From NCBI RefSeq assembly GCF_000733295.1, contig NZ_JPMI01000367.1, positions 1-64,000 on the forward strand: a DNA stretch of 64,000 nt, in the 5' to 3' direction. This DNA comes from Archangium violaceum Cb vi76. GTDB taxonomy: Bacteria; Myxococcota; Myxococcia; Myxococcales; Myxococcaceae. The translations under genes and the position numbers were made by a program. The notes under the pieces were generated by a model. That model was not told the DNA's origin. It did not search any database and saw only the letters and a list, made by a program, of their open reading frames with translations. Below, one piece after another: positions 7,665 through 15,150 of the stretch (position 1 is the first letter of the stretch; every line of letters starts with the position of its first letter).

Positions 7665-9503
7665 ATGAGGCGATTGGTGCTGTTGGGCCTGCTGGGGCTG
7701 GGTGTGAATGGGTGCGCCGTGGAGCCCCCCGATGGTGGCGCCGAGCAGCTCGAGAAGCCGCTCTGCCCCGAGCTGGTCATCTCGGACCTGAGCCGCTCGC
7801 CCAGCCAGAGCCTCTCCGTGGGCACCGCGTCCTCCGCGCTGAGCGCCTCGTCCACCACCGCACAGCCCGTGCTGGTGCGCTTCCGCTCGCGGGCCGGCAT
7901 GCGCTCGGCCGCCGCGCTCCGCCAGCGCGAGGACACGCTCCAGAAGGCCGGCGGCCACCTCAAGTACCACTGGCCCTCGCTCGACGCCGCCGCCCTCTCC
8001 CTCACCCCCGAGGCCCAGGCCCGGCTCGCCCAGGACCCCGACGTCCTCTCCATCACCCCGGACCGCACCGTGCGCGCGCTCGGCCTTCCGTCCCGCGTGC
8101 CCGTCTCCGCCCTGGCCTCCGTGCCCGAAACCCCCGCCCCTCCCTCCGAGTACACCTGGTCCGTCCGCATGTCCCAGGCCAACGAGGTGTGGGACGCCAA
8201 CAATGACGGCGCGCTCGACACCGACGCCCCCAATGGCTCCGGCGTCACCGTGTGCGTCATCGACAGCGGCATCGACCGCGACCACCCCGAGCTCAAGGCC
8301 GCGTACGTCAAGGGCAAGGACTACATCGACGACGACGATGACCCCGAGGACAAGGACGCCTCGGGCGCGTGGGGCGGCGGCCATGGCACCCACGTGGCTG
8401 GCACCATCCTCGCCCAGCTCGGCTCCGGCGGGCAGGTGGACCTCAACGACTCCACCCTCAGCCCCAACGGCATGGTGGGCGTGGCCCCCGGCGCCCGGCT
8501 CCTCGTGGCCCGCGTGCTCGACGAGCGCGGCGATGGGCGCACCTCCGACGTCATCGAGGCCCTCAAGTGGTGCAAGGAGGAGAACGCCAACATCGTCTCG
8601 CTCTCGCTCGGCTCGTCCACCCCGGACCCCGTCGAGGAGGAGACCTTCCAGGCTCTGTGGGACGCGGGCATCCTCGCCATCGCCGCCAGCGGCAACTCCG
8701 GCGAAGCCACCCCGTACAACCCCATGTACCCGGCCGCCTACGGCACCGTCATCGCCGTGGGCGCGGTGGACTCCGAGATGAAGCACGCCCGCTACTCGCA
8801 GGGCGGTGAGCACCTGAGCCTCGTGGCCCCCGGCAGCGGCGTGTACTCCACCTACCCGCGGGGCAACTCGCCCTTCGCGAACCTGATGATCGATGGCACC
8901 TTCTACAAATCGAGCTCCCTCGACTACGTCCCCTTCGAGGAGTACGAGGGCACGCTCGTGGACTGCGGCCTGGGCGCCAGCATGCGCTCGTGCCTCGGCG
9001 GCAGCGTCACCTGCGAGGGCTTCGTCGCCTACGTGGACCGCGGCGACATCCGCTTCAACGACAAGGTGAAGAACGTGCGCTCGCAGGGCGCGCGCGCCGT
9101 CATCATCGGCAACAACGACCCCGAGGATGATGACTCGCTCGGCTTCACCCTGGGCAACGCCGCCGAATGGCCGCCCGTGACGGCCGTTCCCACCGGCACC
9201 GCGCAGTTCCTCCGCGGCCAGTTCGGCAAGACGGTGCGCGTGGGCATCCGCGGCGGGGACTACGCCTTCAGCTCCGGCACCTCCATGGCCACGCCCCACG
9301 TCGCCGGTGTGGCCGCCCTGGTGTGGAGCGCCAACCGCGGCCTCAAGAACGCCGATGTGCGCCGCATCCTCGAGAGCACCGCCAAGGACCTCGTGGATCC
9401 CATCGACTCGCCGGACTCCACCGTGGGCAAGGATCCCGTCTTCGGCTACGGCCTGGTGCAGGCCAAGGCCGCGGTGGAGGAGGCCTACAGGCAATTGCCG
9501 TAG
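7665..9503 (+). CDS. subtilisin-like (S8) serine peptidase lipoprotein with PA-domain insert
   Basis: A 612-residue secreted protease. The signal peptide ends in GVNGC, a lipobox-like site with an unusual Asn at -2. An inhibitor-like propeptide follows (VLVRFRSRAGMR to about 140). The catalytic triad is visible: Asp200 in VIDSGID, His240 in GGHGTHVAGT and Ser540 in SGTSMATPHVAG. Between His and Ser there is a long insert (about 400-520) with a Cys-rich stretch and a PA-type segment (GFVAYVDRGD, ARAVIIGNND), as in lactocepin-type subtilases. GGGAG precedes the ATG. It probably degrades prey or matrix proteins at the cell surface. Confidence 0.9.
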   Translation: MRRLVLLGLLGLGVNGCAVEPPDGGAEQLEKPLCPELVISDLSRSPSQSLSVGTASSALSASSTTAQPVLVRFRSRAGMRSAAALRQREDTLQKAGGHLKYHWPSLDAAALSLTPEAQARLAQDPDVLSITPDRTVRALGLPSRVPVSALASVPETPAPPSEYTWSVRMSQANEVWDANNDGALDTDAPNGSGVTVCVIDSGIDRDHPELKAAYVKGKDYIDDDDDPEDKDASGAWGGGHGTHVAGTILAQLGSGGQVDLNDSTLSPNGMVGVAPGARLLVARVLDERGDGRTSDVIEALKWCKEENANIVSLSLGSSTPDPVEEETFQALWDAGILAIAASGNSGEATPYNPMYPAAYGTVIAVGAVDSEMKHARYSQGGEHLSLVAPGSGVYSTYPRGNSPFANLMIDGTFYKSSSLDYVPFEEYEGTLVDCGLGASMRSCLGGSVTCEGFVAYVDRGDIRFNDKVKNVRSQGARAVIIGNNDPEDDDSLGFTLGNAAEWPPVTAVPTGTAQFLRGQFGKTVRVGIRGGDYAFSSGTSMATPHVAGVAALVWSANRGLKNADVRRILESTAKDLVDPIDSPDSTVGKDPVFGYGLVQAKAAVEEAYRQLP

Positions 9504-9525
9504 CTCCGGGACGCTCGTGTCCCCT

Positions 9526-9552
9526 GGCGCTCCCGTGTCCCGCGGGAGCGCC
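9526..9552. terminator. bidirectional hairpin between subtilase and DsbA-like gene
   Basis: GGCGCTCCC, nine bases, GGGAGCGCC: a perfect 9-bp stem between two convergent stop codons. No T tract, so termination strength is uncertain. Confidence 0.6.
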
Positions 9553-9578
9553 CACGCCCGGCCCGGAGCCCCGGAGCC

Positions 9579-10211
9579 TCAGCCCGCGAGCTCCGCGTCG
9601 ATGGCCTCGATGAACTGCTCCATCGGGCGCGCCCCCACCACCGCCGTGTCGTTGATGAAGAAGGTGGGCGTCCCCGACACGCCCCGCTGGCGCGCCTCCG
9701 TCACCTCCGCGTCCAGGTAGTTGTCGTAGGCCCCGCTGTCCAGCGCGCGGTTGAAGCGCTCCACGTCCAGCTTCAGCTTCTTCGCCAGCTTCTCCAGCGA
9801 CGCCCGGTCCAGCTCCTTCTGCTGCTGGAAGAGCGCGTCGTGGTACTCCCAGAAGCGGCCCTGCTCCGCCGCCGCCATGCTCGCCGCCGCCGCCAGCCGC
9901 GCGTGCTCGTGGAAGGGCAGCGGCGAGTGCCGGAAGACGATGCGGATTCTGTCCCCGTACTTCTCGCGCAGCTGCTTCAGCGTGTTGCTGCCCTTCGAGC
10001 AGAAGGGACACTGGAAGTCCGACCACACCTCCACCGTCACCTTCGCGTCCGCCGGGCCCTGGCTCGGTGCCTCGCGGCGGGGCGTGGCCGCCCGCGGTGC
10101 CGCGGGGTGCGGAGTCTTGCAGTTGTTGCCATCACAGGCCTCGGCCGACGACACCGGGACGAAACCAGACACGAACGCGCCGACGAGCGCGGCGGTGAGC
10201 ATGCGCTTCAT
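9579..10211 (-). CDS. exported DsbA-family thioredoxin-fold protein
   Basis: A 210-residue periplasmic thiol protein. Residues 1-25 are a signal peptide (MKRMLTAALVGAFVSG to SSAEA). A thioredoxin_4-type domain follows, with the active-site CPFC in EVWSDFQCPFCSKG and the cis-Pro loop GVSGTPTFFIND. An extra Cys pair (ACDGNNCK) lies at the mature N-terminus. ATG at 10211 was chosen because the signal peptide starts there. It likely acts as a disulfide oxidant or isomerase for secreted proteins. Confidence 0.88.
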   Translation of the reverse strand: MKRMLTAALVGAFVSGFVPVSSAEACDGNNCKTPHPAAPRAATPRREAPSQGPADAKVTVEVWSDFQCPFCSKGSNTLKQLREKYGDRIRIVFRHSPLPFHEHARLAAAASMAAAEQGRFWEYHDALFQQQKELDRASLEKLAKKLKLDVERFNRALDSGAYDNYLDAEVTEARQRGVSGTPTFFINDTAVVGARPMEQFIEAIDAELAG

Positions 10212-10301
10212 GAGTGACCTCTGGAGTGGTTGGGATTGTCCTGCCCCCAGAAGTGACACTCACGGCGCCTGGGTTTCAGCGCGCCATTTTCCGCTTCATT
10301 T

Positions 10302-10805
10302 TCAGGGCAGCGGCCGCGCGGGCGACGCCAGCAGGCACGCCCCGAAGCTCGCCTCGACCAGCGCCACGGCCTCGACGCTGGGGTCCATGCACGCCGGCAC
10401 GCGCGCGATGGACACCATTCCCTGGCTCCACGCGTCCTCCGAGGAGAACGAGGCGAACGCGCCGTGCGACGTGGAATGCGAGCGCGGCGCCATGCTCAGC
10501 GCCATGAAGGCCACCGCCGCCGCCGCTCCCATCATCGCCACCCACCCCCGGTGCTCCCGGCGCGGCTGACGCGGCGCGGGCGCCGGACGCAGCTTCGCCT
10601 CCAGTGCCTCGAAGCGCAGCGCCGGCCGCGACGGCATCCGCCGGGCCCGCTGCGCCATCCACCCGCGCTCCGTGCGCAGCCACGCCAACGCCCGTGTGCA
10701 CGTGGCACACGTGGCCGCATGCGCGCTCACCCGCTCGGCGTCCTCCGCGGAGAGCTCTCCGGCGAGCAGCGCGTCCAACTCCGACTCGCGGCAGGGGGTG
10801 CTCAT
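10302..10805 (-). CDS. anti-sigma factor with zinc-binding (ZAS) domain
   Basis: A 167-residue single-pass membrane protein. The N-terminal 45 residues carry HAATCATC, the His-x3-Cys-x2-Cys zinc anti-sigma motif, which would clamp the ECF sigma factor encoded just upstream. One transmembrane helix lies about 95-113 (WVAMMGAAAAVAFMAL). The last 55 residues are a small periplasmic domain. Its ATG overlaps the sigma factor stop (ATGA), so translation is coupled. The signal that releases the sigma factor is unknown. Confidence 0.85.
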   Translation of the reverse strand: MSTPCRESELDALLAGELSAEDAERVSAHAATCATCTRALAWLRTERGWMAQRARRMPSRPALRFEALEAKLRPAPAPRQPRREHRGWVAMMGAAAAVAFMALSMAPRSHSTSHGAFASFSSEDAWSQGMVSIARVPACMDPSVEAVALVEASFGACLLASPARPLP

Positions 10806-11437
10806 GAATGTCCTCCATTTCCCACGTGCCCCGCGAGCCGCTCGCGCAACTGCAGCCGTGCACGGTGGATTTCGTTCTTCACCTTGGGCAGCGACCAGCC
10901 CATCACCTGGGCGATGTCCTCGTACGCCAGCCCATGATCGATGCGCAGCAGCAGCGCCGAGCGCCGCTCCTCGCGCAACTCCCCGAGTGCCTCCGCCAAC
11001 AACCCCTCCATCTCCCGGTTCAGCAGCAGCTCCTCCGGCGTGGGCGAGGGCAGGCTGGCCTCCAGCAGTGGCTCGTTCTCCTCGGAGGCGATGTCCAGGT
11101 GCGTGCCCCGCGTCCGCCGCGACTCGAGGTAGATGTGGCGGGCAATCCCCAGCAGCCACGAGGCCAGGCGCGCATCGTCCCGCAGCGCCCCGAGCTTCCC
11201 GTGCGCCCGGACGAAGGTTTCCTGGGTGGCCTCGTCCGCGGCGGCATCGTCCCGGAAGAGATCTCTCAGGAAGCGCCACACGGCGGGCGAGTGCTGCTCG
11301 AAGAGCGTGCGGAAGGCGACCGGGTCCCCCTTGCGCGCACGCGTGAGCAGCCGGCGCTCGGCGTCCCCGGCCGAGGGCGCACCGCCCACCAGGGGCAATC
11401 GGACCGCGAAAAGGTGGCTCACGCGCCGTGGTGACAT
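10802..11437 (-). CDS. ECF RNA polymerase sigma factor
   Basis: A 211-residue group 4 sigma factor. Region 2 is FRTLFEQHSPAVWRFLRDLF followed by DEATQETFVRAHGKL; region 4 is RSALLLRIDHGLAYEDIAQ followed by MGWSLPKVKNEIHRARLQL. It is co-transcribed with the overlapping anti-sigma gene, the usual autoregulated ECF module. Targets unknown. Confidence 0.9.
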   Translation of the reverse strand: MSPRRVSHLFAVRLPLVGGAPSAGDAERRLLTRARKGDPVAFRTLFEQHSPAVWRFLRDLFRDDAAADEATQETFVRAHGKLGALRDDARLASWLLGIARHIYLESRRTRGTHLDIASEENEPLLEASLPSPTPEELLLNREMEGLLAEALGELREERRSALLLRIDHGLAYEDIAQVMGWSLPKVKNEIHRARLQLRERLAGHVGNGGHS

Positions 11438-11611
11438 GAGGCCGCCGGGAGTTTCACCGCTCGTTCTCTTTCATGCCGGCCCCGTGGGTCGAACCGGACA
11501 CGCCCGCTCCGAGAGCCGCCAGGGAGGCGGGGTGCCGCCCCAGGCCGGGTGTGTCCCTTCGAGAACAATTCCCACCTTTCGCCACGGGGAGGGGTCAACG
11601 AGGAGAACGGC

Positions 11612-12583
11612 ATGCGGAGAGCCATCTGGATGGCGCTGGCCTTCATGGGGACTGCCCCTCTGGTGGCCCTGGCGCAGCAGCAGAACACGGGAAATGCCCC
11701 GGCGGCGAGTCCCTCGGGGGCGGCGAGCGTCGAGCAGGGCCAGGACACGACAGCCACCCAGGCCCCCGGGGCGCCAGGGCAGCAGTCGGCCGGGACCATC
11801 GGCACTCAGGGCCAGCCCGCCACCGGAGGCCCCGCTGGGACGCACGGCACCCCCGGGCAGACCGGTGGAGTGGGCGGGGCAGGGGGCGCGGACATGGGCA
11901 CCGGCACGGGTGGCGGTGGCACCGGAGGCGGGGCTACCGGTGCGACGGGGACGGGCGGCACCGGGACGGGCTCGGTAGGCAGTGGCGGTACCAGCACGGG
12001 CGGCACCGGAGTGGGCGGCGGTACGGGGACGGGGAGTGGAGGCGCCAGCGGTCAGTCCGCGATGCAGCAGGCGCCCATGGGCTCCGAGGCGATGCAGCGG
12101 GAGCTGGCCTTCTTGCGCCAGCGCGTGGCCCGTCTGGAGGCCGAGGTGGATGCCCTGCGTGGCACGGGTGGTGGGGGCACCGGCGGCGCCACCCCGGGAG
12201 TCGATACCGGCACCCCGGGTCCGGATCCGGAGGACATGAGGATTCAGGGGCCTGTCACCGTGGCCACCGCGGTGTTCGACGGCCGCGTGGTCGACGTCGC
12301 GCGCAAGCACATCGACATCGTCGACACCTCGGATGGCACCTTCTATCGCCTCACCGTCGATGCCCAGACGAAGGCCTTCGTGGGGCCGGACCTCCAGCGC
12401 ATCCCCGTGGGACAGATTTCCGAGGGGACGCCGGTGCGCACCTCGTTCGCGCTCATCTCCGGCGTCGAGCATGCGCGCAACATCGTCACGAACCCCCAGC
12501 GGGCGCCGCGGTGGCAGCAGGAGCAGCAGCGGGGGCCCGGGCCGCGGAGGGAGGCTCCGCCGCAGCCGACCCCGGAGCAGTAG
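11612..12583 (+). CDS. secreted glycine-rich protein with coiled coil and C-terminal beta domain
   Basis: A 323-residue protein. Residues 1-22 are a signal peptide ending in ALAQQ. About 60-150 is a low-complexity Gly/Thr/Ala region (GTGTGGGGTGGG). A short coiled coil follows (QRELAFLRQRVARLEAEVDAL). The last 110 residues form a separate domain (VFDGRVVDVARKHIDIVDT, then PVGQISEGTPVRTSF). GAGGAG precedes the ATG. The gene at 14234 has the same four-part layout, so the two are paralogues. Function unknown; a surface or matrix protein is possible. Confidence 0.75.
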   Translation: MRRAIWMALAFMGTAPLVALAQQQNTGNAPAASPSGAASVEQGQDTTATQAPGAPGQQSAGTIGTQGQPATGGPAGTHGTPGQTGGVGGAGGADMGTGTGGGGTGGGATGATGTGGTGTGSVGSGGTSTGGTGVGGGTGTGSGGASGQSAMQQAPMGSEAMQRELAFLRQRVARLEAEVDALRGTGGGGTGGATPGVDTGTPGPDPEDMRIQGPVTVATAVFDGRVVDVARKHIDIVDTSDGTFYRLTVDAQTKAFVGPDLQRIPVGQISEGTPVRTSFALISGVEHARNIVTNPQRAPRWQQEQQRGPGPRREAPPQPTPEQ

Positions 12584-12639
12584 GACAGGCCAGGAGGGGG
12601 CGGGCCTGTCAGGGGGGAGGGTCCGGCGGCGATGGGGAG

Positions 12640-12666
12640 CAACTTGTCCGACTGTTGGACAAGTTG
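12640..12666. terminator. perfect 10-bp hairpin between convergent genes
   Basis: CAACTTGTCC, loop GACTGTT, GGACAAGTTG. It lies midway between the stops at 12583 and 12698, so it can serve both strands. No T tract. Confidence 0.65.
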
Positions 12667-12697
12667 GCACGCCGCGCGGCCGGAGGGTGCCGCTGGC

Positions 12698-14056
12698 TCA
12701 GTCGACCTCCAGCAAGTCCAGCGATGGGATGAGGGGCGGCGGCATCTGCCACAGCCCCGCCTGGTGCTGGTAGCCGACCTCGAAGGCATCCAGGATGGCG
12801 GGCCAGCGATCCGCGAAGACGGCCCAGTTGTACTCGGTCGGCTTCGAGGTGAGGAAGTTGTGGTCCCGGTCCGGTTGCCGCTCGGTGTAGTCGCTGAATT
12901 CCCAGGCGATGGGGCCCATGGGCAGGCGCAGGGTCGGCGTCATCGCGTGCATGAGGGCGTCGCGGGGCACCTCGCCCGCGCGCGGGGAGGACGGGGTGAA
13001 GGCCGGCTGCACGGCGTTGTGCTGCTCGTGCCACGCCAGGTAGTTGTTGGCGAAGGCGATGAGTGCATTCCGTCCCGAGGCCTCCGCCGTCCGCCGCGCC
13101 TCCTCGAAGAGGGCGAAGGCGGCCACCAGCAAGCTCCGCCCGCGCACCTCGGGCAGCACGGTTCCGAAGTGGGTGGGCTGGGGTGAGTCCTTCACGTGCT
13201 CGAGCGCGTACTCCCGGGCCCGGCGCGCCTCGCTGGCGGAGGCTCCGTCCAGCGCGAAGGTCTCCACCACCTGGAGTGGCTTCACCTCGTTTCCACCGGA
13301 CTGCCCTCGCCAATCGAGGTACGCGCGCGCCGAGGCCGCGATGTCCCCGTAGATGGCCACGTTCCCATCGAGCAGCAGCTGCTCCAGCGTGCGAGCCACC
13401 GCCTCGGCCTTGTCGAGCGGCGTGGCGCCCGGGGCGTCATGGAGCACGCGCGCGACACGCCAGGTGGTGATCCACAGGGTGCGCGGGTCCGCGAGCACGT
13501 CCAGGTTGGCCGCGCTCAGCAGCGTGCCCAGGGAGGCGGCCACGTCGTGCGACAGGCCGAAGAAACGCAACGTGCCCGCCACCTTCTCCGCCACGAGCCG
13601 GTCCGGCCCGGTGAGGCCTCCCCGGTCGAGCGCCTGTTTGATGGAGGGAGCGGGCTCGCCCTGAGCGGTGTCGATGATGGCCCGGGCGAGGTACGCACCG
13701 AGCATTCCCTTGCCCGCCTCCAGGGAGGCGTGGGGGGCGAAGGCGAACCAGTTGCAGAGGACGCGAGGGCTTCCGCCAGGCCGGTGCTCCGGGTCGAGCA
13801 GCGTCTGGAGGTCATGGGCGAGCTGGATGTAGCCCTGGGTGATGCGGTGGTTGATGTCCAGTGCGCGGGACGAGTCGGCCACCAGCCAGGGGGCGGGCGC
13901 GCGGAGGACGTTGCGGGGACGGGCGGCCTCGAGGCGGCCCGTGGGCTCGGGGGACGCAGGCGAGGGCAGGGGGCCGGACGTGCTGGTGCCTGCCGGAGCG
14001 GTACCACCCGGGTTGCTGGACGATGGATCCTGAGTCGACAAGCGCTGCGCCCCCAT
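12698..14056 (-). CDS. conserved hypothetical protein, helical
   Basis: A 452-residue protein without signal peptide or membrane helix. The first 45 residues are Pro/Ser/Thr-rich. The remainder is largely helical and globular (ITQGYIQLAHDLQTLL, LCNWFAFAPHASLEAGKGM, ALIAFANNYLAWHEQHNAVQ). The C-terminus has conserved-looking aromatic motifs (PIAWEFSDYTERQPD, YNWAVFADRWPAIL). I do not recognise the family. It lies on the opposite strand between the two paralogous glycine-rich secreted proteins. Confidence 0.65.
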   Translation of the reverse strand: MGAQRLSTQDPSSSNPGGTAPAGTSTSGPLPSPASPEPTGRLEAARPRNVLRAPAPWLVADSSRALDINHRITQGYIQLAHDLQTLLDPEHRPGGSPRVLCNWFAFAPHASLEAGKGMLGAYLARAIIDTAQGEPAPSIKQALDRGGLTGPDRLVAEKVAGTLRFFGLSHDVAASLGTLLSAANLDVLADPRTLWITTWRVARVLHDAPGATPLDKAEAVARTLEQLLLDGNVAIYGDIAASARAYLDWRGQSGGNEVKPLQVVETFALDGASASEARRAREYALEHVKDSPQPTHFGTVLPEVRGRSLLVAAFALFEEARRTAEASGRNALIAFANNYLAWHEQHNAVQPAFTPSSPRAGEVPRDALMHAMTPTLRLPMGPIAWEFSDYTERQPDRDHNFLTSKPTEYNWAVFADRWPAILDAFEVGYQHQAGLWQMPPPLIPSLDLLEVD

Positions 14057-14233
14057 GTGCCACGCGAGACCGGCCCGACACCCGGAGGTGGCATCCGTGT
14101 GTCGGGAGCCTCCTCGGAGGCTCGGAGAGCGGCCGATGCTCCGCTCGAGTCGTCCCGTGCCTCCAGCTCCAAGCCGGTTGCTCGCGGGGGTCCGCCGCCC
14201 AACGTTCTATCGGAAGAAGGGAGCGCGGCGTAG

Positions 14234-15085
14234 ATGCGGAAGCCGACCTGGTGGGATTTGGGAATCGCGGTGCTCGGCCTGGTGCTCGTGTGCAGCGCCA
14301 CGCAGGGTGTGTCCCTTGCTCAGTATCCCGGGGCTCAGGACCCCGAGGAGCAGTCCCCCGAGGGCTCGGTGGGTGATGTCACCCAGGACACGCGCATCAC
14401 GGGGACGTCGGACGGGATGGGCTCGGACCAGGGGCTGCCGACGACGGCCCAGACGGGCACGGGCGGCTCCGGAGTGGACGCGGGGCAGGGCACGGGGACG
14501 GGGACGCAACAACTGTCGACACTGGAGGCCCAGCAGCGGGTGGAGATCGCCCGGTTGCGCGCGCAGGTGGCTGGGCTCGAGCAGCAACTGGCGCAGATGC
14601 GGGTCAACCTGGCGCGCGTCCAGGCCGGCCAGGGCACGGGCGGTAGCGGCCAGGAGACGGGCACGGGCGGCGGCGGGACCGGGAGCCCGGCAGTTGGCGA
14701 GCCGAACGCGGAGGCCCCCGCGGGCGCCACCGGAGTCGGCTCCTCCACGGCCGAGGGCGTGGGCAGTGGCGGCACTCCTACCGGCACGCCGACGGGCACG
14801 GCGACGAACCCCAGCAACAACGAGGGCTACGCCGTGGCCACTGTCATCCACAGGGGCCGTGTGCGCTCGGTCACCCAGCAGCAGCTCGTGCTCGACGAGG
14901 AGGACGGAGGAACCAGCACGCTGTCACTCGCCAAGGAGGTGCGCGTCACCCAGGGCCGCCAGCAGATGTCCCTGAAGAACCTCGGCGAGGGCACCCTGGT
15001 GCGCACCTCCGCGGACCTCTACGCCCGGGGCAACCCGGTGACGAGCATCGAGGTCCTGTCCGTGCCCAAGGCCCCCTCGAAATGA
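14234..15085 (+). CDS. secreted glycine-rich protein, paralogue of the gene at 11612
   Basis: A 283-residue protein with an N-terminal signal peptide (GIAVLGLVLVCSATQGVSLA). A Gly/Thr-rich linker, a coiled coil (RLRAQVAGLEQQLAQMRVNL), a second Gly-rich stretch and a C-terminal domain follow (VIHRGRVRSVTQQQLVLDE, then LGEGTLVRTSADLYARG). The C-terminal 'G..VRTS' segment and the overall plan match the protein at 11612. Function unknown. Confidence 0.75.
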   Translation: MRKPTWWDLGIAVLGLVLVCSATQGVSLAQYPGAQDPEEQSPEGSVGDVTQDTRITGTSDGMGSDQGLPTTAQTGTGGSGVDAGQGTGTGTQQLSTLEAQQRVEIARLRAQVAGLEQQLAQMRVNLARVQAGQGTGGSGQETGTGGGGTGSPAVGEPNAEAPAGATGVGSSTAEGVGSGGTPTGTPTGTATNPSNNEGYAVATVIHRGRVRSVTQQQLVLDEEDGGTSTLSLAKEVRVTQGRQQMSLKNLGEGTLVRTSADLYARGNPVTSIEVLSVPKAPSK

Positions 15086-15088
15086 CAA

Positions 15089-15117
15089 CGCCCCCTCCCG
15101 GTGAGCGAGAGGGGGCG
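15089..15117. terminator. bidirectional hairpin
   Basis: CGCCCCCTC ... GAGGGGGCG, a perfect 9-bp stem with an 11-base loop, just after the stop at 15085 and before the convergent stop at 15151. A pyrimidine-rich run (tccttcattc) follows on the + strand. Confidence 0.7.
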
Positions 15118-15150
15118 GCGTCCTTCATTCACGGATGAAGGGCTCGGGTA

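Noticed and set aside
7560-9494. 644-codon minus-strand frame opposite the subtilase
   Set aside because: Low-complexity Gly/Ala/His/Val reading of the opposite strand; the catalytic triad of the subtilase is on the + strand.
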